A DNA stretch of 64,000 nucleotides from contig CAJXOJ010000007.1 in NCBI GenBank assembly GCA_913057515.1, forward strand, positions 25,307 through 89,306. Direction: 5' to 3'. A program made the position numbers and the translations under genes. Every line of letters starts with the position of its first letter. Within the stretch, counting starts at the first letter, position 1. This stretch comes from an uncultured Cycloclasticus sp. (GTDB lineage Bacteria; Pseudomonadota; Gammaproteobacteria; Methylococcales; Cycloclasticaceae). The notes under the pieces are model-generated. The model ran no database searches and was not told where the DNA came from. It was given only the letters and a program-made list of their open reading frames with translations. Shown here piece by piece: positions 18,371-27,572 of the stretch.

Positions 18371-18783
18371 CTCCTCCCCCTATGTAAAGTGATTAAACCT
18401 ATCCTAAAATATCAATTTTCTTTTATTTATTAGCAATTGATGATATTTATTCTAATGTTCTTTGGCTTGGGGATCTAGCTCTTATAACTTTAAAGTTAAT
18501 TAAAAAACTATCCGCCAGCAAAACTCTGGAACCCCACGAACAAAGAATTTTGATTCCATTGTTTAATTATTATTACCCTATCTAGCTGTTGTTTAGACTC
18601 TGCCCAACTTTTCACCCATTAATTCCACCCACGGCTATTGTAGCTACCGAGCCTAACAAACTAGCTCTGCAAGGGGTTACCCAATTTATTTCATGTCAAG
18701 CAAAATTAAGATTTTTTATTGACATGGAATAGATCACATGAGATATTGTGCACCGCATCATTTAATTAATAGAGGAAATAACT
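18371..18783. other. divergent control region between the hydroxylase cluster and the phasin-like gene
   Basis: 413 bases without a credible gene. It holds a 14-base palindrome TAACTTTAAAGTTA (18485-18498) about 115 bases before the diiron hydroxylase start, and an 8-bp inverted repeat CATGTCAA/TTGACATG (18692-18699 and 18719-18726) whose right arm contains the -35 of the phasin-like gene. Both are candidate regulator sites. Confidence 0.5.
18719..18747 (+). promoter_or_regulatory. sigma70-type promoter of the phasin-like gene
   Basis: Perfect TTGACA at 18719-18724, 17-base spacer, GATATT at 18742-18747 as -10. The gene starts 37 bases further on behind AGAGGAAA. Confidence 0.6.
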
Positions 18784-19020
18784 ATGCTAAACATAGATGA
18801 AATTGAAACTAAAACTCAAGAACTTATCAGCCAAACAGCTGAGCTTAACGAAACTGTGGTATGCGGTGCAGCCAAAGCAACCGAAGAAACAGGTATTTTT
18901 TACAAACGAATCATTGAAGGCAAACCAACTGACCTTTATCACATAACAAATGCTTTCAAGAAAATTGTAGCAAACAATGTTGCCGCAACACAGCAGTACT
19001 TTAAGTCGTTTGAAGCTTGA
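18784..19020 (+). CDS. small phasin-like helical protein
   Basis: 78 aa, all-helical and rich in Ala/Glu/Lys/Thr (IETKTQELISQTAELNETVV, then FKKIVANNVAATQQYFKSF). The NNVAATQQYFKSF end resembles phasin domains that coat polyhydroxyalkanoate granules, but at this length the match is weak and no PHA synthase is in view. It has a strong promoter with perfect -35, a good ribosome site AGAGGAAA, and a 16-bp hairpin after it, so it is very likely a real, well-expressed gene; the function is a guess. Confidence 0.6.
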   Translation: MLNIDEIETKTQELISQTAELNETVVCGAAKATEETGIFYKRIIEGKPTDLYHITNAFKKIVANNVAATQQYFKSFEA

Positions 19021-19040
19021 TACTAAGCGGCTATAAAACA

Positions 19041-19078
19041 ACTGACTTGAGTCCATCTATACATGGACTCAAGTCAGT
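19041..19078 (+). terminator. strong hairpin after the phasin-like gene
   Basis: Perfect 16-bp stem ACTGACTTGAGTCCAT (19041-19056) with ATGGACTCAAGTCAGT (19063-19078) and a 6-base loop. There is only a short mixed T-rich tail, so it may act as a 3' stabiliser as well as a terminator. Confidence 0.6.
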
Positions 19079-19558
19079 ATCTCCTATGTTATCTGACTTA
19101 TACGCTAGTTAACGGGGCAGACTGTTATGCATTTATTTACTCACAACTAACCCTAGAAGGTGAATAGCGTTGCAATCACTCCAAATTGATCCAGAGACTT
19201 TATTAAGCTTAGTCACCCGCTTTGAATCAATACCTAGCCTCTCCCCTTTGTTACAAAACCAGACTTTCTATTGCTAAAGCACTACTAGCAAAAACAACTT
19301 TATCAGCATGCAGTTCAGTGGCACACACTCAATAATCAGCTCACATTAATACTCGACTGACACTCTATATTTTTAATCTTTTCGATGAACTCAATATCCA
19401 AATAAATTTATAGTTCAGTGTCGAATGACACAATAGTGAAAAGCATTATGGAAAACTCCAGCGAAATTACTGTCCAGCCATGCCCACAAAACATTTAAAA
19501 AATTAAAGCTATACTTTATCCCCATCAACATGACTTTATTTGTTTAGAGAAAGGATAC
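19079..19558. other. non-coding gap
   Basis: About 480 bases. A 35-residue frame from TTG 19170 to 19277 behind AGAAGG is the only coding hint (LQSLQIDPETLLSLVTRF at its start) and I do not recognise it. Nothing else is apparent. Confidence 0.35.
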
Positions 19559-19795
19559 ATGAAGAAAAAAACAATGAAATATAAACATATAACATTGGCA
19601 GCTCTCGCCAGCTTATTTCTGTTGGCTTGCGACTCACAAGGTATTATGGGAATGAATCCTCTAAGATCTCAAAATCTTGAAATTGAGCGCCAACAAGAAC
19701 AAATAGGCCGCGAGCAAGAAACTCAATATGGGACAAGAATATCTCAATCTTTCAAAAAAACCTCCAGTAGCAAGCTTACTGAAGCACCGCTATAA
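19559..19795 (+). CDS. small predicted lipoprotein
   Basis: 78 aa. A basic start (MKKKTMKYKH) and a hydrophobic core end in the lipobox LLAC, so Cys24 or thereabouts would be lipidated after signal peptidase II cleavage. The mature part is about 54 residues, Gln/Glu/Arg-rich (LEIERQQEQIGREQETQYG) and likely helical. Asp follows the Cys, which in enterobacteria would favour retention in the inner membrane. AGAAAGGA precedes the ATG. No family recognised. Confidence 0.65.
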   Translation: MKKKTMKYKHITLAALASLFLLACDSQGIMGMNPLRSQNLEIERQQEQIGREQETQYGTRISQSFKKTSSSKLTEAPL

Positions 19796-19850
19796 CAACA
19801 TAGTAGGTTTAACTCATATTCTTAAGTTTTAAGGTATCTGCAATTCAATA

Positions 19851-20783
19851 CTAAAATGCACCACCAAACTGTTCGGCATAGTGCGCCTTGATCTCATCCA
19901 ATGTAACGAAATGATTTTGCGTACCCGCATGACTTATTTTAATCGCGCCCATTAAACCTGCTATGCGCCCTGTTACTTCCCAATCCAGTCCATTCATCAG
20001 TCCATATAATAAACCGCCACGATAGGCATCTCCACAACCGGTTGGGTCAACCAAACCAGTTGCTGTTGCTGGAGGAATATCAATACGCTTTGATTCTGTA
20101 TAGATCAACGAACCTTCGCCCCCTTTGGTAATAATCAGTGCGTCTACTTGTTCTGCTATTTCGTGCGGTGACAAACCTGTTTTTTCTTGAAGCATAGCCG
20201 CTTCATAATCATTCACCGTCACCCACGTTGCTTGTTTGATGAACAGCTTAAGCTCATCACCATCAAACATGGGCATGCCTTGCCCTGGGTCAAAAATAAA
20301 GGGAATATCAGCTTCGACAAACTGTTTCGCGTGTTCAAGCATGCCGGCTTTGCCATCGGGTGACACAATGCCTACTTTTATATCAGCATCTTTGGGGACG
20401 GTATTCAGCTCTGAACGAGCCATAGCTCCCGGATGAAAGGCAGTTATTTGATTATCATCTTCGTCTGTTGTGATATATGCCTGCCCAGTGTAATCGTCTT
20501 CAAGAACTTTAAGATAAGTCTGGCTCACCCCTCTTTCACTCATCCACTCAGCATAAGGCCCGAAGTCTTTTCCCACCGTCGCCATCGGCAGGGCTTTTTC
20601 GCCCAATAAATGTAAATTGTAGGCGATATTTCCTGCACAACCACCAAATTCTCGGCGTAAGTGAGGCACAAAAAAGGACACGTTCAGCATGTGTACTTTA
20701 TCTGGCAAAATATGATTTTTAAACTTATCTTGAAATACCATAATGGTATCAAAAGCCATTGACCCACAAATTAACGCACTCAT
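19851..20783 (-). CDS. PfkB-family carbohydrate/nucleoside kinase (adenosine-kinase-like)
   Basis: 310 aa ribokinase-fold kinase. Signature 1 [16 protein letters not shown] (residues about 46-61) and signature 2 [12 protein letters not shown] with catalytic base Asp252. The opening [16 protein letters not shown] and the HPGAM segment are typical of members annotated as adenosine kinase or sugar kinase. Its start overlaps the gcvPB stop by 4 bases, so it is the last gene of the glycine cleavage operon, which suggests a link to one-carbon/purine metabolism, but the phosphate acceptor is not proven. Confidence 0.85.
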   Translation of the reverse strand: MSALICGSMAFDTIMVFQDKFKNHILPDKVHMLNVSFFVPHLRREFGGCAGNIAYNLHLLGEKALPMATVGKDFGPYAEWMSERGVSQTYLKVLEDDYTGQAYITTDEDDNQITAFHPGAMARSELNTVPKDADIKVGIVSPDGKAGMLEHAKQFVEADIPFIFDPGQGMPMFDGDELKLFIKQATWVTVNDYEAAMLQEKTGLSPHEIAEQVDALIITKGGEGSLIYTESKRIDIPPATATGLVDPTGCGDAYRGGLLYGLMNGLDWEVTGRIAGLMGAIKISHAGTQNHFVTLDEIKAHYAEQFGGAF

Positions 20784-22237
20784 TTACTCTCTCTTTTATT
20801 CCAAACCACATCTAATTGCTTAACTGCCTTCACATCATCTAAGCGCCTAACCGGTAAAGTATAAGGCGCCTCTTTAAGCAAACTGCCATCTGTTTTCGCT
20901 TCTCGCAAAATAAGCGCCATCGTATCAATAAAACCGTCTAACGTTTCTTTCGCTTCGGTTTCCGTTGGCTCTATTAATAAACACTCAGGTATTAACAAGG
21001 GGAAGTATGTCGTTGGCGCATGGAAATCGTAATCCAAGAGGCGCTTCGCTACGTCCATCGCCGTCACATCAAGCTCTTTTGCTTGTTTCTTGAGCGTTAA
21101 AATAAATTCGTGCGTAGCGCGTCGCTCAGGATATGCCGCATCATAACCCACCTCCATTAAACGCTTTAATAGGTAGTTTGCGTTTAAGGTCGCAAATTCT
21201 GCCACTCTTGACATACCTTCACGGCCCAGCATCTTGGCATAAATATACGCACGCAATAACACACCAGCATTACCAGCAAACGCAGACATCCTACCGATTG
21301 TATTAGGGTAATCATTCTCGTCTAATAACTCATATTGCCCACCTTTTTTACCGACAATTGGCACAGGCAAGTAAGGTTTTAAGCGTTTACTCACGCCCAC
21401 CGGACCAGCGCCAGGACCACCACCGCCATGTGGCGTTGAGAATGTTTTATGTAAATTCATATGAATCACATCAAAGCCCATATCGCCGGGGCGAACCTTA
21501 CCTAAAATTGCGTTTAAGTTAGCACCATCGTAATACAACAAGCCACCCGCTTCATGAACGATGTCTGCAATGTCTTTAATTTTGCGATCAAACACACCTA
21601 ACGTGCTTGGGTTTGTTAGCATTATTCCAGCTGTTTGTGGACCAATCGCGTCTTTTAACGCCTCAATATCAACATCACCATTTTTTCCGGTAGGAATTTC
21701 ACGCACCTTATAACCACACATAACAGCCGATGCGGGGTTAGTTCCGTGCGCCGCATCCGGTACGAGTATTTCACACCGCGCAGTATCCTTACGCTCATCA
21801 TGATAGGCTTTAATCATCGCCACACCTGCAAACTCACCTTGAGCCCCTGCTGCTGGTGACAACGACACTGCCTGCATACCTGTCACTTCTTTCAAGATAC
21901 CTTGCAGTTCATACATGCACGATAAAAAGCCTTGTCCATGTAAGCTTGGCCCAAGCGGATGCCGTCCGCTAAATTCGGGCAAGCTCGCCAAGGTATTACA
22001 GGCACGAGGATTGTATTTCATCGTGCATGAACCCAATGGGTAAAAATGCGTGTCAATCGAGAAATTCTTTTGCGACAAACGAGTAAAGTGCCTCACCACT
22101 TGCATCTCAGAAACTTCTGGAAGATTTGGTTTTGAAGCTCTTAAAGCATCCGCCGGCAGTGATGCCAAAGCACCGTTATCTTGTGGCAGTTGAGCGTTTG
22201 CTGCTCGCCCATGGTGCGATTGCTCGAATATCAGCAT
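20780..22237 (-). CDS. gcvPB: glycine dehydrogenase (decarboxylating) subunit 2
   Basis: 485 aa, the C-terminal half of the split P-protein that decarboxylates glycine and passes the aminomethyl group to lipoyl-GcvH. The PLP lysine is Lys264 in [17 protein letters not shown], with [12 protein letters not shown] and NPSTLGVF as further family blocks. It works as an alpha2beta2 complex with GcvPA encoded one gene upstream; tpx lies between. Full-length. Confidence 0.97.
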   Translation of the reverse strand: MLIFEQSHHGRAANAQLPQDNGALASLPADALRASKPNLPEVSEMQVVRHFTRLSQKNFSIDTHFYPLGSCTMKYNPRACNTLASLPEFSGRHPLGPSLHGQGFLSCMYELQGILKEVTGMQAVSLSPAAGAQGEFAGVAMIKAYHDERKDTARCEILVPDAAHGTNPASAVMCGYKVREIPTGKNGDVDIEALKDAIGPQTAGIMLTNPSTLGVFDRKIKDIADIVHEAGGLLYYDGANLNAILGKVRPGDMGFDVIHMNLHKTFSTPHGGGGPGAGPVGVSKRLKPYLPVPIVGKKGGQYELLDENDYPNTIGRMSAFAGNAGVLLRAYIYAKMLGREGMSRVAEFATLNANYLLKRLMEVGYDAAYPERRATHEFILTLKKQAKELDVTAMDVAKRLLDYDFHAPTTYFPLLIPECLLIEPTETEAKETLDGFIDTMALILREAKTDGSLLKEAPYTLPVRRLDDVKAVKQLDVVWNKRESK

Positions 22238-22253
22238 GTCAATATATCTCTTT

Positions 22254-22751
22254 TTATAAGGCGGCTAAGGCTGTCTCGTAATCCGGCTCATCGGCAATTT
22301 CGCTCACCAACTCCGATGTAATTACATTATTGTTTTCATCTAAACTGATCAACGCTCGCGCGGTAATGCCTTTTAGCGGTCCATCATCAATTAGCACGCC
22401 GTAGTCTTTTGCAAAATTACGGTCACGCATCATTGATAAGGTAACCACATTTTCTAAGCCTTCATCACCACAAAAACGTGACATCGCAAACGGTAAATCC
22501 GCCGCCACCACTAGAATAACTGTGTCAGGATGGTTCTTAGCGTGATCATTAAATTTTTTCGTTGATAGCTGACAAGTTGGTGTATCCAAACTTGGCACAA
22601 TACTAATTATTTTCTTTTTACCGGCATAATCGGCCAGTGAAACATCTGCCAGCTCTTTGGTGGTTAAGCTAAAGTCTGGTGCCTGAGAACCGACGGCTGG
22701 AACATCACCGTTTGTATGAATTGCATTACCTTGTAGTGTAATTGTTGCCAT
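22254..22751 (-). CDS. tpx: thiol peroxidase Tpx (atypical 2-Cys peroxiredoxin)
   Basis: 165 aa, same size as E. coli Tpx (168). Peroxidatic Cys60 in [16 protein letters not shown] and resolving Cys94 in [12 protein letters not shown], 34 residues apart as in the family. Reduces lipid and small hydroperoxides using thioredoxin. It is placed between gcvPA (11 bases upstream) and gcvPB (16 bases downstream), so it must be co-transcribed with the glycine cleavage genes, an unusual location. Confidence 0.96.
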   Translation of the reverse strand: MATITLQGNAIHTNGDVPAVGSQAPDFSLTTKELADVSLADYAGKKKIISIVPSLDTPTCQLSTKKFNDHAKNHPDTVILVVAADLPFAMSRFCGDEGLENVVTLSMMRDRNFAKDYGVLIDDGPLKGITARALISLDENNNVITSELVSEIADEPDYETALAAL

Positions 22752-22762
22752 GCTTATTTCTC

Positions 22763-24127
22763 CTATCCGTTTAATAATGTATCGAGTTTTGTTGCAAATT
22801 GCTCAATATCGTTTTCTGTGCGTGTTTCAGTGGCACAAACCATCAAGGCATTACCCAACTCTGGATAATGCGCAGACACCTCAAAACCAGCTAATATATG
22901 GTGCTCTCGCGCCAAGGTATTTATTAATTGTTTAACGTCTGTGTCCAGCTGCACAACACATTCATGAAAAATAGGGGCATTAAATACTGACTTAACGCCT
23001 TTTATCGACATCAGGCGCTGCCTTAACAGCTGCGTGTTTTTATGTGAATTAAGTGCTACTTTTTTTAGTCCCTGTGGACCCAGCAAAGACATATAAATAG
23101 TCGCTGCGGTTACTAATAAACCTTGGTTTGTACAAATATTTGATGTCGCTTTTGAGCGCCTAATGTGTTGTTCACGCGCTTGAAGTGTGAGGGTAAAACC
23201 TTGCTGCCCCTCTAAGTCCGTTGTGCGACCAATAATTCGCCCTGGCATTTGTCTGACGTGCTGTTGCTTACAACACATAAAACCAAAGTAAGGGCCACCC
23301 GACGCTAATGGCACCCCTAAAGGCTGCCCCTCACCGCAGACTATATCCACGCCTGTATCAGCCCATTCGCCTGGGGGTTTCAATAATGCCATTGCCATAG
23401 GGTTTACAACGCCGATTGACAACATTTTATTTGCCGCTGCCCATGTAGTAAGCGCATCAACATTCTCTAGCACCCCAAAAAAATTTGGCTGCGGGATAAC
23501 CAAGGCGGCAAAGCCCTCGTCGACAAACTGTGTCAGTGCCTCTAGATCAGTTTGACCCGTTTCCGCATTGTACGGCACGTCCACTAACTCAATATTCTGG
23601 TTCTTAACAATCGCTTCTGTTACCGAACGGTAAACAGGGTTTACTGTTAACGGCATTAAAATTTTTCGCGATTTAGACTTTTTATTCGCACGTACCGCCA
23701 TTAAAACGGCTTCTGCTAGTGCTGACGCGCCGTCATATAGCGACGCATTAGAGACATCCATCGCCATTAAGCTCGCCATCATGGACTGGTATTCGTACAA
23801 CAATTGCAAGGTACCTTGCGAGGCTTCCGCTTGATACGGTGTATAGGCGCTATAAAACTCGCCACGAGTTGTTATTTCCCAAACAGCGGCTGGAATATGG
23901 TGTTCGTAAGCACCTGCACCAAGAAAACAAAGAGGCAACCCATCTTGAGCTGCACGTTCACGAAGCAAGCGCGTCACCTCCATCTCGTTCATGCCTGCCG
24001 GTATTTTTTCTAGCTCACCACAACGTAAGTCTTCAGGTATTTCATCAAACAAATCGTCAATACTATCGACGCCTATGGCTGATAGCATTTGCTCAACATC
24101 TTGCTCCGTATGCGGAATAAACGGCAT
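22763..24127 (-). CDS. gcvPA: glycine dehydrogenase (decarboxylating) subunit 1
   Basis: 454 aa, N-terminal half of the split P-protein. Begins [19 protein letters not shown], with [28 protein letters not shown] and [19 protein letters not shown], all conserved in GcvPA. It lacks the PLP lysine, which is on GcvPB. Starts 4 bases after gcvH. The split form is found in many bacteria, whereas E. coli has a single fused GcvP. Confidence 0.96.
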   Translation of the reverse strand: MPFIPHTEQDVEQMLSAIGVDSIDDLFDEIPEDLRCGELEKIPAGMNEMEVTRLLRERAAQDGLPLCFLGAGAYEHHIPAAVWEITTRGEFYSAYTPYQAEASQGTLQLLYEYQSMMASLMAMDVSNASLYDGASALAEAVLMAVRANKKSKSRKILMPLTVNPVYRSVTEAIVKNQNIELVDVPYNAETGQTDLEALTQFVDEGFAALVIPQPNFFGVLENVDALTTWAAANKMLSIGVVNPMAMALLKPPGEWADTGVDIVCGEGQPLGVPLASGGPYFGFMCCKQQHVRQMPGRIIGRTTDLEGQQGFTLTLQAREQHIRRSKATSNICTNQGLLVTAATIYMSLLGPQGLKKVALNSHKNTQLLRQRLMSIKGVKSVFNAPIFHECVVQLDTDVKQLINTLAREHHILAGFEVSAHYPELGNALMVCATETRTENDIEQFATKLDTLLNG

Positions 24128-24131
24128 CTTA

Positions 24132-24521
24132 TTACTCGTCTTCTATTAAATTTTGGTAACCATCAGCATCTAATAATTCATCCAGTTCGCTGGTATCAGT
24201 TGGCTTCACAATAAAAATCCAACCATCTTCATACGCGGATTCATTAATTGCTTCAGGGCTGTCTTCTAGTGCATCATTAATCGCTATTATTTCACCCGTT
24301 ACCGGGCTATAAATATCAGATGCGGCCTTTACCGATTCAACCACACTACACTCATCGCCTTTACCAACACTTTGCCCGGCTTCTGGTAACTCTACAAAAA
24401 CCAAATCACCCAACAGTTCTTGTGCGTGATCAGAAATACCCACACGGACATTACCATCGGCTTCTAATAGTGCCCACTCATGTGAATCAGCATATTTTCT
24501 ATCATCAGGTGTGTTTGACAT
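24132..24521 (-). CDS. gcvH: glycine cleavage system H protein
   Basis: 129 aa lipoyl carrier protein. The lipoylated lysine is Lys65 in [17 protein letters not shown]; the opening [21 protein letters not shown] and the C-terminal [10 protein letters not shown] are typical. It shuttles the aminomethyl group among P, T and L proteins. Lies 69 bases after gcvT in the operon. Confidence 0.97.
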   Translation of the reverse strand: MSNTPDDRKYADSHEWALLEADGNVRVGISDHAQELLGDLVFVELPEAGQSVGKGDECSVVESVKAASDIYSPVTGEIIAINDALEDSPEAINESAYEDGWIFIVKPTDTSELDELLDADGYQNLIEDE

Positions 24522-24590
24522 ATTTTTCCTTTATTTTACCCAGTCGGGTATCAGTTTTATTTAAACAACAACTTAAATTAATCTTATATC

Positions 24591-25682
24591 TTAAACGTCG
24601 ATTTGTATTTCACCCTGACGGACAAAACAGGGCTTAACGACTGTTGCTTCTTTTAATTTACCACGCATATCAATTTTACATGTTTCGCCAATGCTTGCAG
24701 GCACTCGTGCCAACGCAATTGAGCGAGCCATTGTTGGAGAGTAACCACCACTGGTAATTTCACCCACTGAGCCATCGTCTAACACGACGGGTTGATGCCC
24801 CCTTAGCACGCCTTTTTCCTCTAGAAGCAAGCCAACAAATTTGCTATTTAAGCCTTGCTTCTTTATCGCGTCAAGTGCGGCTCTGCCGATAAATTCGCGA
24901 TCATTGGGCTGCCACGCTACTGTCCAAGCAAGCCCAGATTCTAGCGGGTTTTGATTCTCATCCATGTCTTGGCCGTACAGGTTCATTCCAGCTTCCAGCC
25001 TAAGCGTATCGCGCGCACCCAGCCCACAAGGTTTAACACCTACTTGAATCAGCTGATTCCAAAACCCTTCAGCCTTATCCTCTGGTAACATAATTTCAAA
25101 ACCATCTTCGCCCGTATAACCTGTTCTACCGACAAACCACTCACCAAACCAACAGGCACTAAACGGTTTAATTTCCGCTGCAGATAAGCCTAATCGTTCG
25201 GGTAATATTGGGCAAACCTTTTGACGAGCCTTTGGCCCTTGCACCGCGATCATTGCCAGCTGAGAGCGTTCGCTCACGCTAACATCAAAAGACTTTGCTT
25301 GCTCTTCGATCCATGCCAAGTCTTTCTCTCGCGTTGATGCGTTAACAACCAGTCGATAGTTTTCATCATCCAAAAAATAAACGATTAAATCATCAATAAT
25401 GCCAGCCGATTCATTCAACATGCAACTATATAGCGCCTTACCTTGGCGGGTTAATTTTGCCACATCATTCGCTAATAAGTATTGTAAAAATAACTTTGCT
25501 TGAGGCCCATGAATATCAACAACCGTCATGTGTGACACATCAAACATGCCAACACTGCTTCTAACCACATGGTGCTCGTCAATTTGCGAACCGTAATTAA
25601 CAGGCATCTCCCAGCCACCAAAATCCACCATTCGAGCACCTAGTTTACGGTGCGCATCATTTAAAATTGTTTGTCTAGTCAT
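24591..25682 (-). CDS. gcvT: glycine cleavage system aminomethyltransferase (T protein)
   Basis: 363 aa. Transfers the methylene group from aminomethyl-GcvH to tetrahydrofolate. Recognised by LGARMVDFGGWEMPVNYGS at the N-terminus, SVGMFDVSHMTVV, GRTGYTGEDGFEIM, and GLGARDTLRLEAGMNLYGQD. First gene of the operon gcvT-gcvH-gcvPA-tpx-gcvPB-pfkB, with its start only 15 bases after the terminator of the glycine riboswitch leader. Confidence 0.97.
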   Translation of the reverse strand: MTRQTILNDAHRKLGARMVDFGGWEMPVNYGSQIDEHHVVRSSVGMFDVSHMTVVDIHGPQAKLFLQYLLANDVAKLTRQGKALYSCMLNESAGIIDDLIVYFLDDENYRLVVNASTREKDLAWIEEQAKSFDVSVSERSQLAMIAVQGPKARQKVCPILPERLGLSAAEIKPFSACWFGEWFVGRTGYTGEDGFEIMLPEDKAEGFWNQLIQVGVKPCGLGARDTLRLEAGMNLYGQDMDENQNPLESGLAWTVAWQPNDREFIGRAALDAIKKQGLNSKFVGLLLEEKGVLRGHQPVVLDDGSVGEITSGGYSPTMARSIALARVPASIGETCKIDMRGKLKEATVVKPCFVRQGEIQIDV

Positions 25683-25697
25683 CTAATTTCTCAGCAC

Positions 25698-25733
25698 AAA
25701 AAAAGGGCGGCACGCGAAAACCACATGCCGCCC
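25698..25733 (-). terminator. intrinsic terminator in the gcvT leader (riboswitch expression platform)
   Basis: On the minus strand a 10-bp stem (GGGCGGCATG with CGTGCCGCCC, one wobble) is followed directly by seven T, 15 bases before the gcvT ATG. It begins where the 3' strand of the second aptamer's P1 helix ends, the layout of a transcription-attenuating riboswitch. Confidence 0.85.
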
Positions 25734-25925
25734 CTCTGTCCAAAACCTGAAAGTTTAAGAGCTATCGCTCTCTTTCCTCTTCGGTGTGCTCAACTCAAGT
25801 GTTAAGCCGCTCTCCAGAGCCAATTGATCATTCAACATAATGACCTTTCTTATGGTCCATTTGCCTGAGCGATTCCGGACGGATTGCGCCTTCGGCGTCG
25901 GCGATTAACCGATCTCTCCCAAAAG
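25731..25925 (-). ncRNA. tandem glycine riboswitch upstream of gcvT
   Basis: Two gcvT-type aptamers in series on the minus strand. Aptamer 1 (about 25925-25849) has GGGAGAG, then CGCCGAAGGCGCAA and GCTCAGGCAAATGGACC. Aptamer 2 (about 25822-25731) has CTGGAGAGCGGC, then CACACCGAAGAGGAAA and CTTTCAGGTTTTGGACAGAG. These are the conserved blocks of the class, which binds glycine, here expected to turn on glycine catabolism by preventing the downstream terminator at 25698-25733. Switching direction is inferred from known gcvT riboswitches. Confidence 0.93.
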
Positions 25926-25942
25926 AGGTAAATTGAGCGGTC

Positions 25943-25948
25943 ATTATA
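25943..25948 (-). promoter_or_regulatory. -10 element of the gcv operon promoter
   Basis: TATAAT on the minus strand, placing the transcript start a few bases before aptamer 1. No good -35 is visible at 17 bases. Confidence 0.45.
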
Positions 25949-26084
25949 CATGGCTAATACGGCTAATTCCATCTACAAGACTTTTTGCTGAATACTGACT
26001 ACTGTTTTGCCCAGTCAAAAAAATAGTGTTACTGTTCCTATCAAACGCACACTTTAGTTACATTAATTTGAGAGACTTTAAATA

Positions 26085-26321
26085 ATGAAATTCAACCAAG
26101 ATATGCTTGATGAAATCAACATCCTTACCCAATATGACATAAGCAATACAGAGCAAGGGATAAAAATACACCATGATGCAAGCGAAGCCACTATTGCAGC
26201 AGCCGCGCGTTTATTCAAGAAAGGCTTAACTGACAAAGTCGACGGCGGTTACTTAACCCCTATAGGGAAATCCGCCTCTGAGCATGCTCATGCCTTGTCC
26301 GGTTTACTTAAGGTTAACTAG
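26085..26321 (+). CDS. TIGR02647 family small protein
   Basis: 78 aa. MKFNQDMLDEINILTQYD at the start and the closing GYLTPIGKSASEHAHALSGLL match the small conserved proteobacterial family TIGR02647, suspected but not shown to bind DNA. It is transcribed away from the gcv leader and converges on ubiI, with only 5 bases between stops. Confidence 0.75.
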   Translation: MKFNQDMLDEINILTQYDISNTEQGIKIHHDASEATIAAAARLFKKGLTDKVDGGYLTPIGKSASEHAHALSGLLKVN

Positions 26322-26326
26322 GCGGC

Positions 26327-27508
26327 TCACACACCCATCGCGTATTGACAAATTTTGTTTTTCAATAGGGTTGATTGGTTAATCAGCCCCATGCCAGAGC
26401 TTCTGCCTAATTTAACCAACGTGTCGTCTGCACTAAAAAGGCGTTTAAAACCATCCATCATCGCCATCATCAGCGCATTATCACCCTTGCGCTGGCGCTC
26501 ATAACGCCGCAATACTTGCTGGCTTGCAATATCGCGCTTCGATTCAGATGCGCTTAAGATGACCTTAGCCAAAGTAACTGCATCTTTTAGTCCTAAATTA
26601 GCACCCTGCCCTGCTAACGGGTGAATAGTATGAATCGCATCTCCAATTAACACCAGTCGCTGCTGGCAATACTCTGATGAAAACTGGAGTTTTAATGGAA
26701 ATGCACCGCGTGCCCCCATTAACTCAAAACCACCTAACTGATGCTCTGATGCATCAGCGAGTGCAGCACAAAATTCGACAGTAGATAGCTGTAAGTTAGC
26801 TTCCGTTGTTTCTGGTTTCGACGTCCAAACAATAGACACCAAACCATTTCGCAACGGCAGCAGCGCCAAAGGCCCCTCAGGTAAGAATCGCTGCCATGCT
26901 GTATTTTGATGTGGCTTTTCGGGTTTGACAGTTGCTACAAGCGCTTCTTGCTGATAACTCCAGCCATACGCTTGTATGCCGCTCAGCTGCCTTATTTTAG
27001 AACTCGAACCATCCGCCCCTACCAATAACGAGGCATTAATATGGTCACCATTTGAAAACTGTATATCGACGTTCTTTTCACTGATATCAAACCCTTCTAA
27101 CTGTGTAGACCTATACAGATCACAAGCCTCTAACGCCTGTAGTTTTTTCCACAACGCAAGTACGGTTAATCGGTTTTCCACAACAGAACCCATTGTCATT
27201 ACACCCGCATCAGCTGAATCTATCGCCAGCTCACCACTGGCAAAATGATCCCAGACGAACATTTTATCCATCGGCTGCTCACCTAGCCGAACAATCTCAG
27301 CCCAAACGCCCAATGATTTAAACACATTAATGGATGCTAAGGTTAATGCAGACACACGCTGATCATAACTATCGTCCGCCCATGTCTCGGTTGGGTCGCC
27401 TGCATCAATCAAGGCAACAGAAACACCTTGATTTGCAAGCAAGCAGGCAAGCGTAGCACCCACCATACCGCCACCAACAATGGCAACTTGATACGTTATA
27501 CCCTTCAT
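26327..27508 (-). CDS. ubiI: ubiquinone biosynthesis flavin hydroxylase, UbiI/VisC type
   Basis: 393 aa FAD monooxygenase of the UbiH/UbiI/UbiF/Coq6 family that hydroxylates the aromatic ring of polyprenylphenol intermediates. GGGMVGATLACLLA at residues about 12-25, GADGSSSKIRQLSG, and IGDAIHTIHPLAGQGANLGL (family signature). The UbiI assignment rests on position after pepP-ubiH, the order seen in E. coli; paralogs cannot be told apart with certainty by eye. Confidence 0.85.
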   Translation of the reverse strand: MKGITYQVAIVGGGMVGATLACLLANQGVSVALIDAGDPTETWADDSYDQRVSALTLASINVFKSLGVWAEIVRLGEQPMDKMFVWDHFASGELAIDSADAGVMTMGSVVENRLTVLALWKKLQALEACDLYRSTQLEGFDISEKNVDIQFSNGDHINASLLVGADGSSSKIRQLSGIQAYGWSYQQEALVATVKPEKPHQNTAWQRFLPEGPLALLPLRNGLVSIVWTSKPETTEANLQLSTVEFCAALADASEHQLGGFELMGARGAFPLKLQFSSEYCQQRLVLIGDAIHTIHPLAGQGANLGLKDAVTLAKVILSASESKRDIASQQVLRRYERQRKGDNALMMAMMDGFKRLFSADDTLVKLGRSSGMGLINQSTLLKNKICQYAMGV

Positions 27509-27572
27509 TAACCCACCTCTCTCATAAAAGCACTCACATTTAGCCTTAAACTAGATAACAACATATTAGCCT

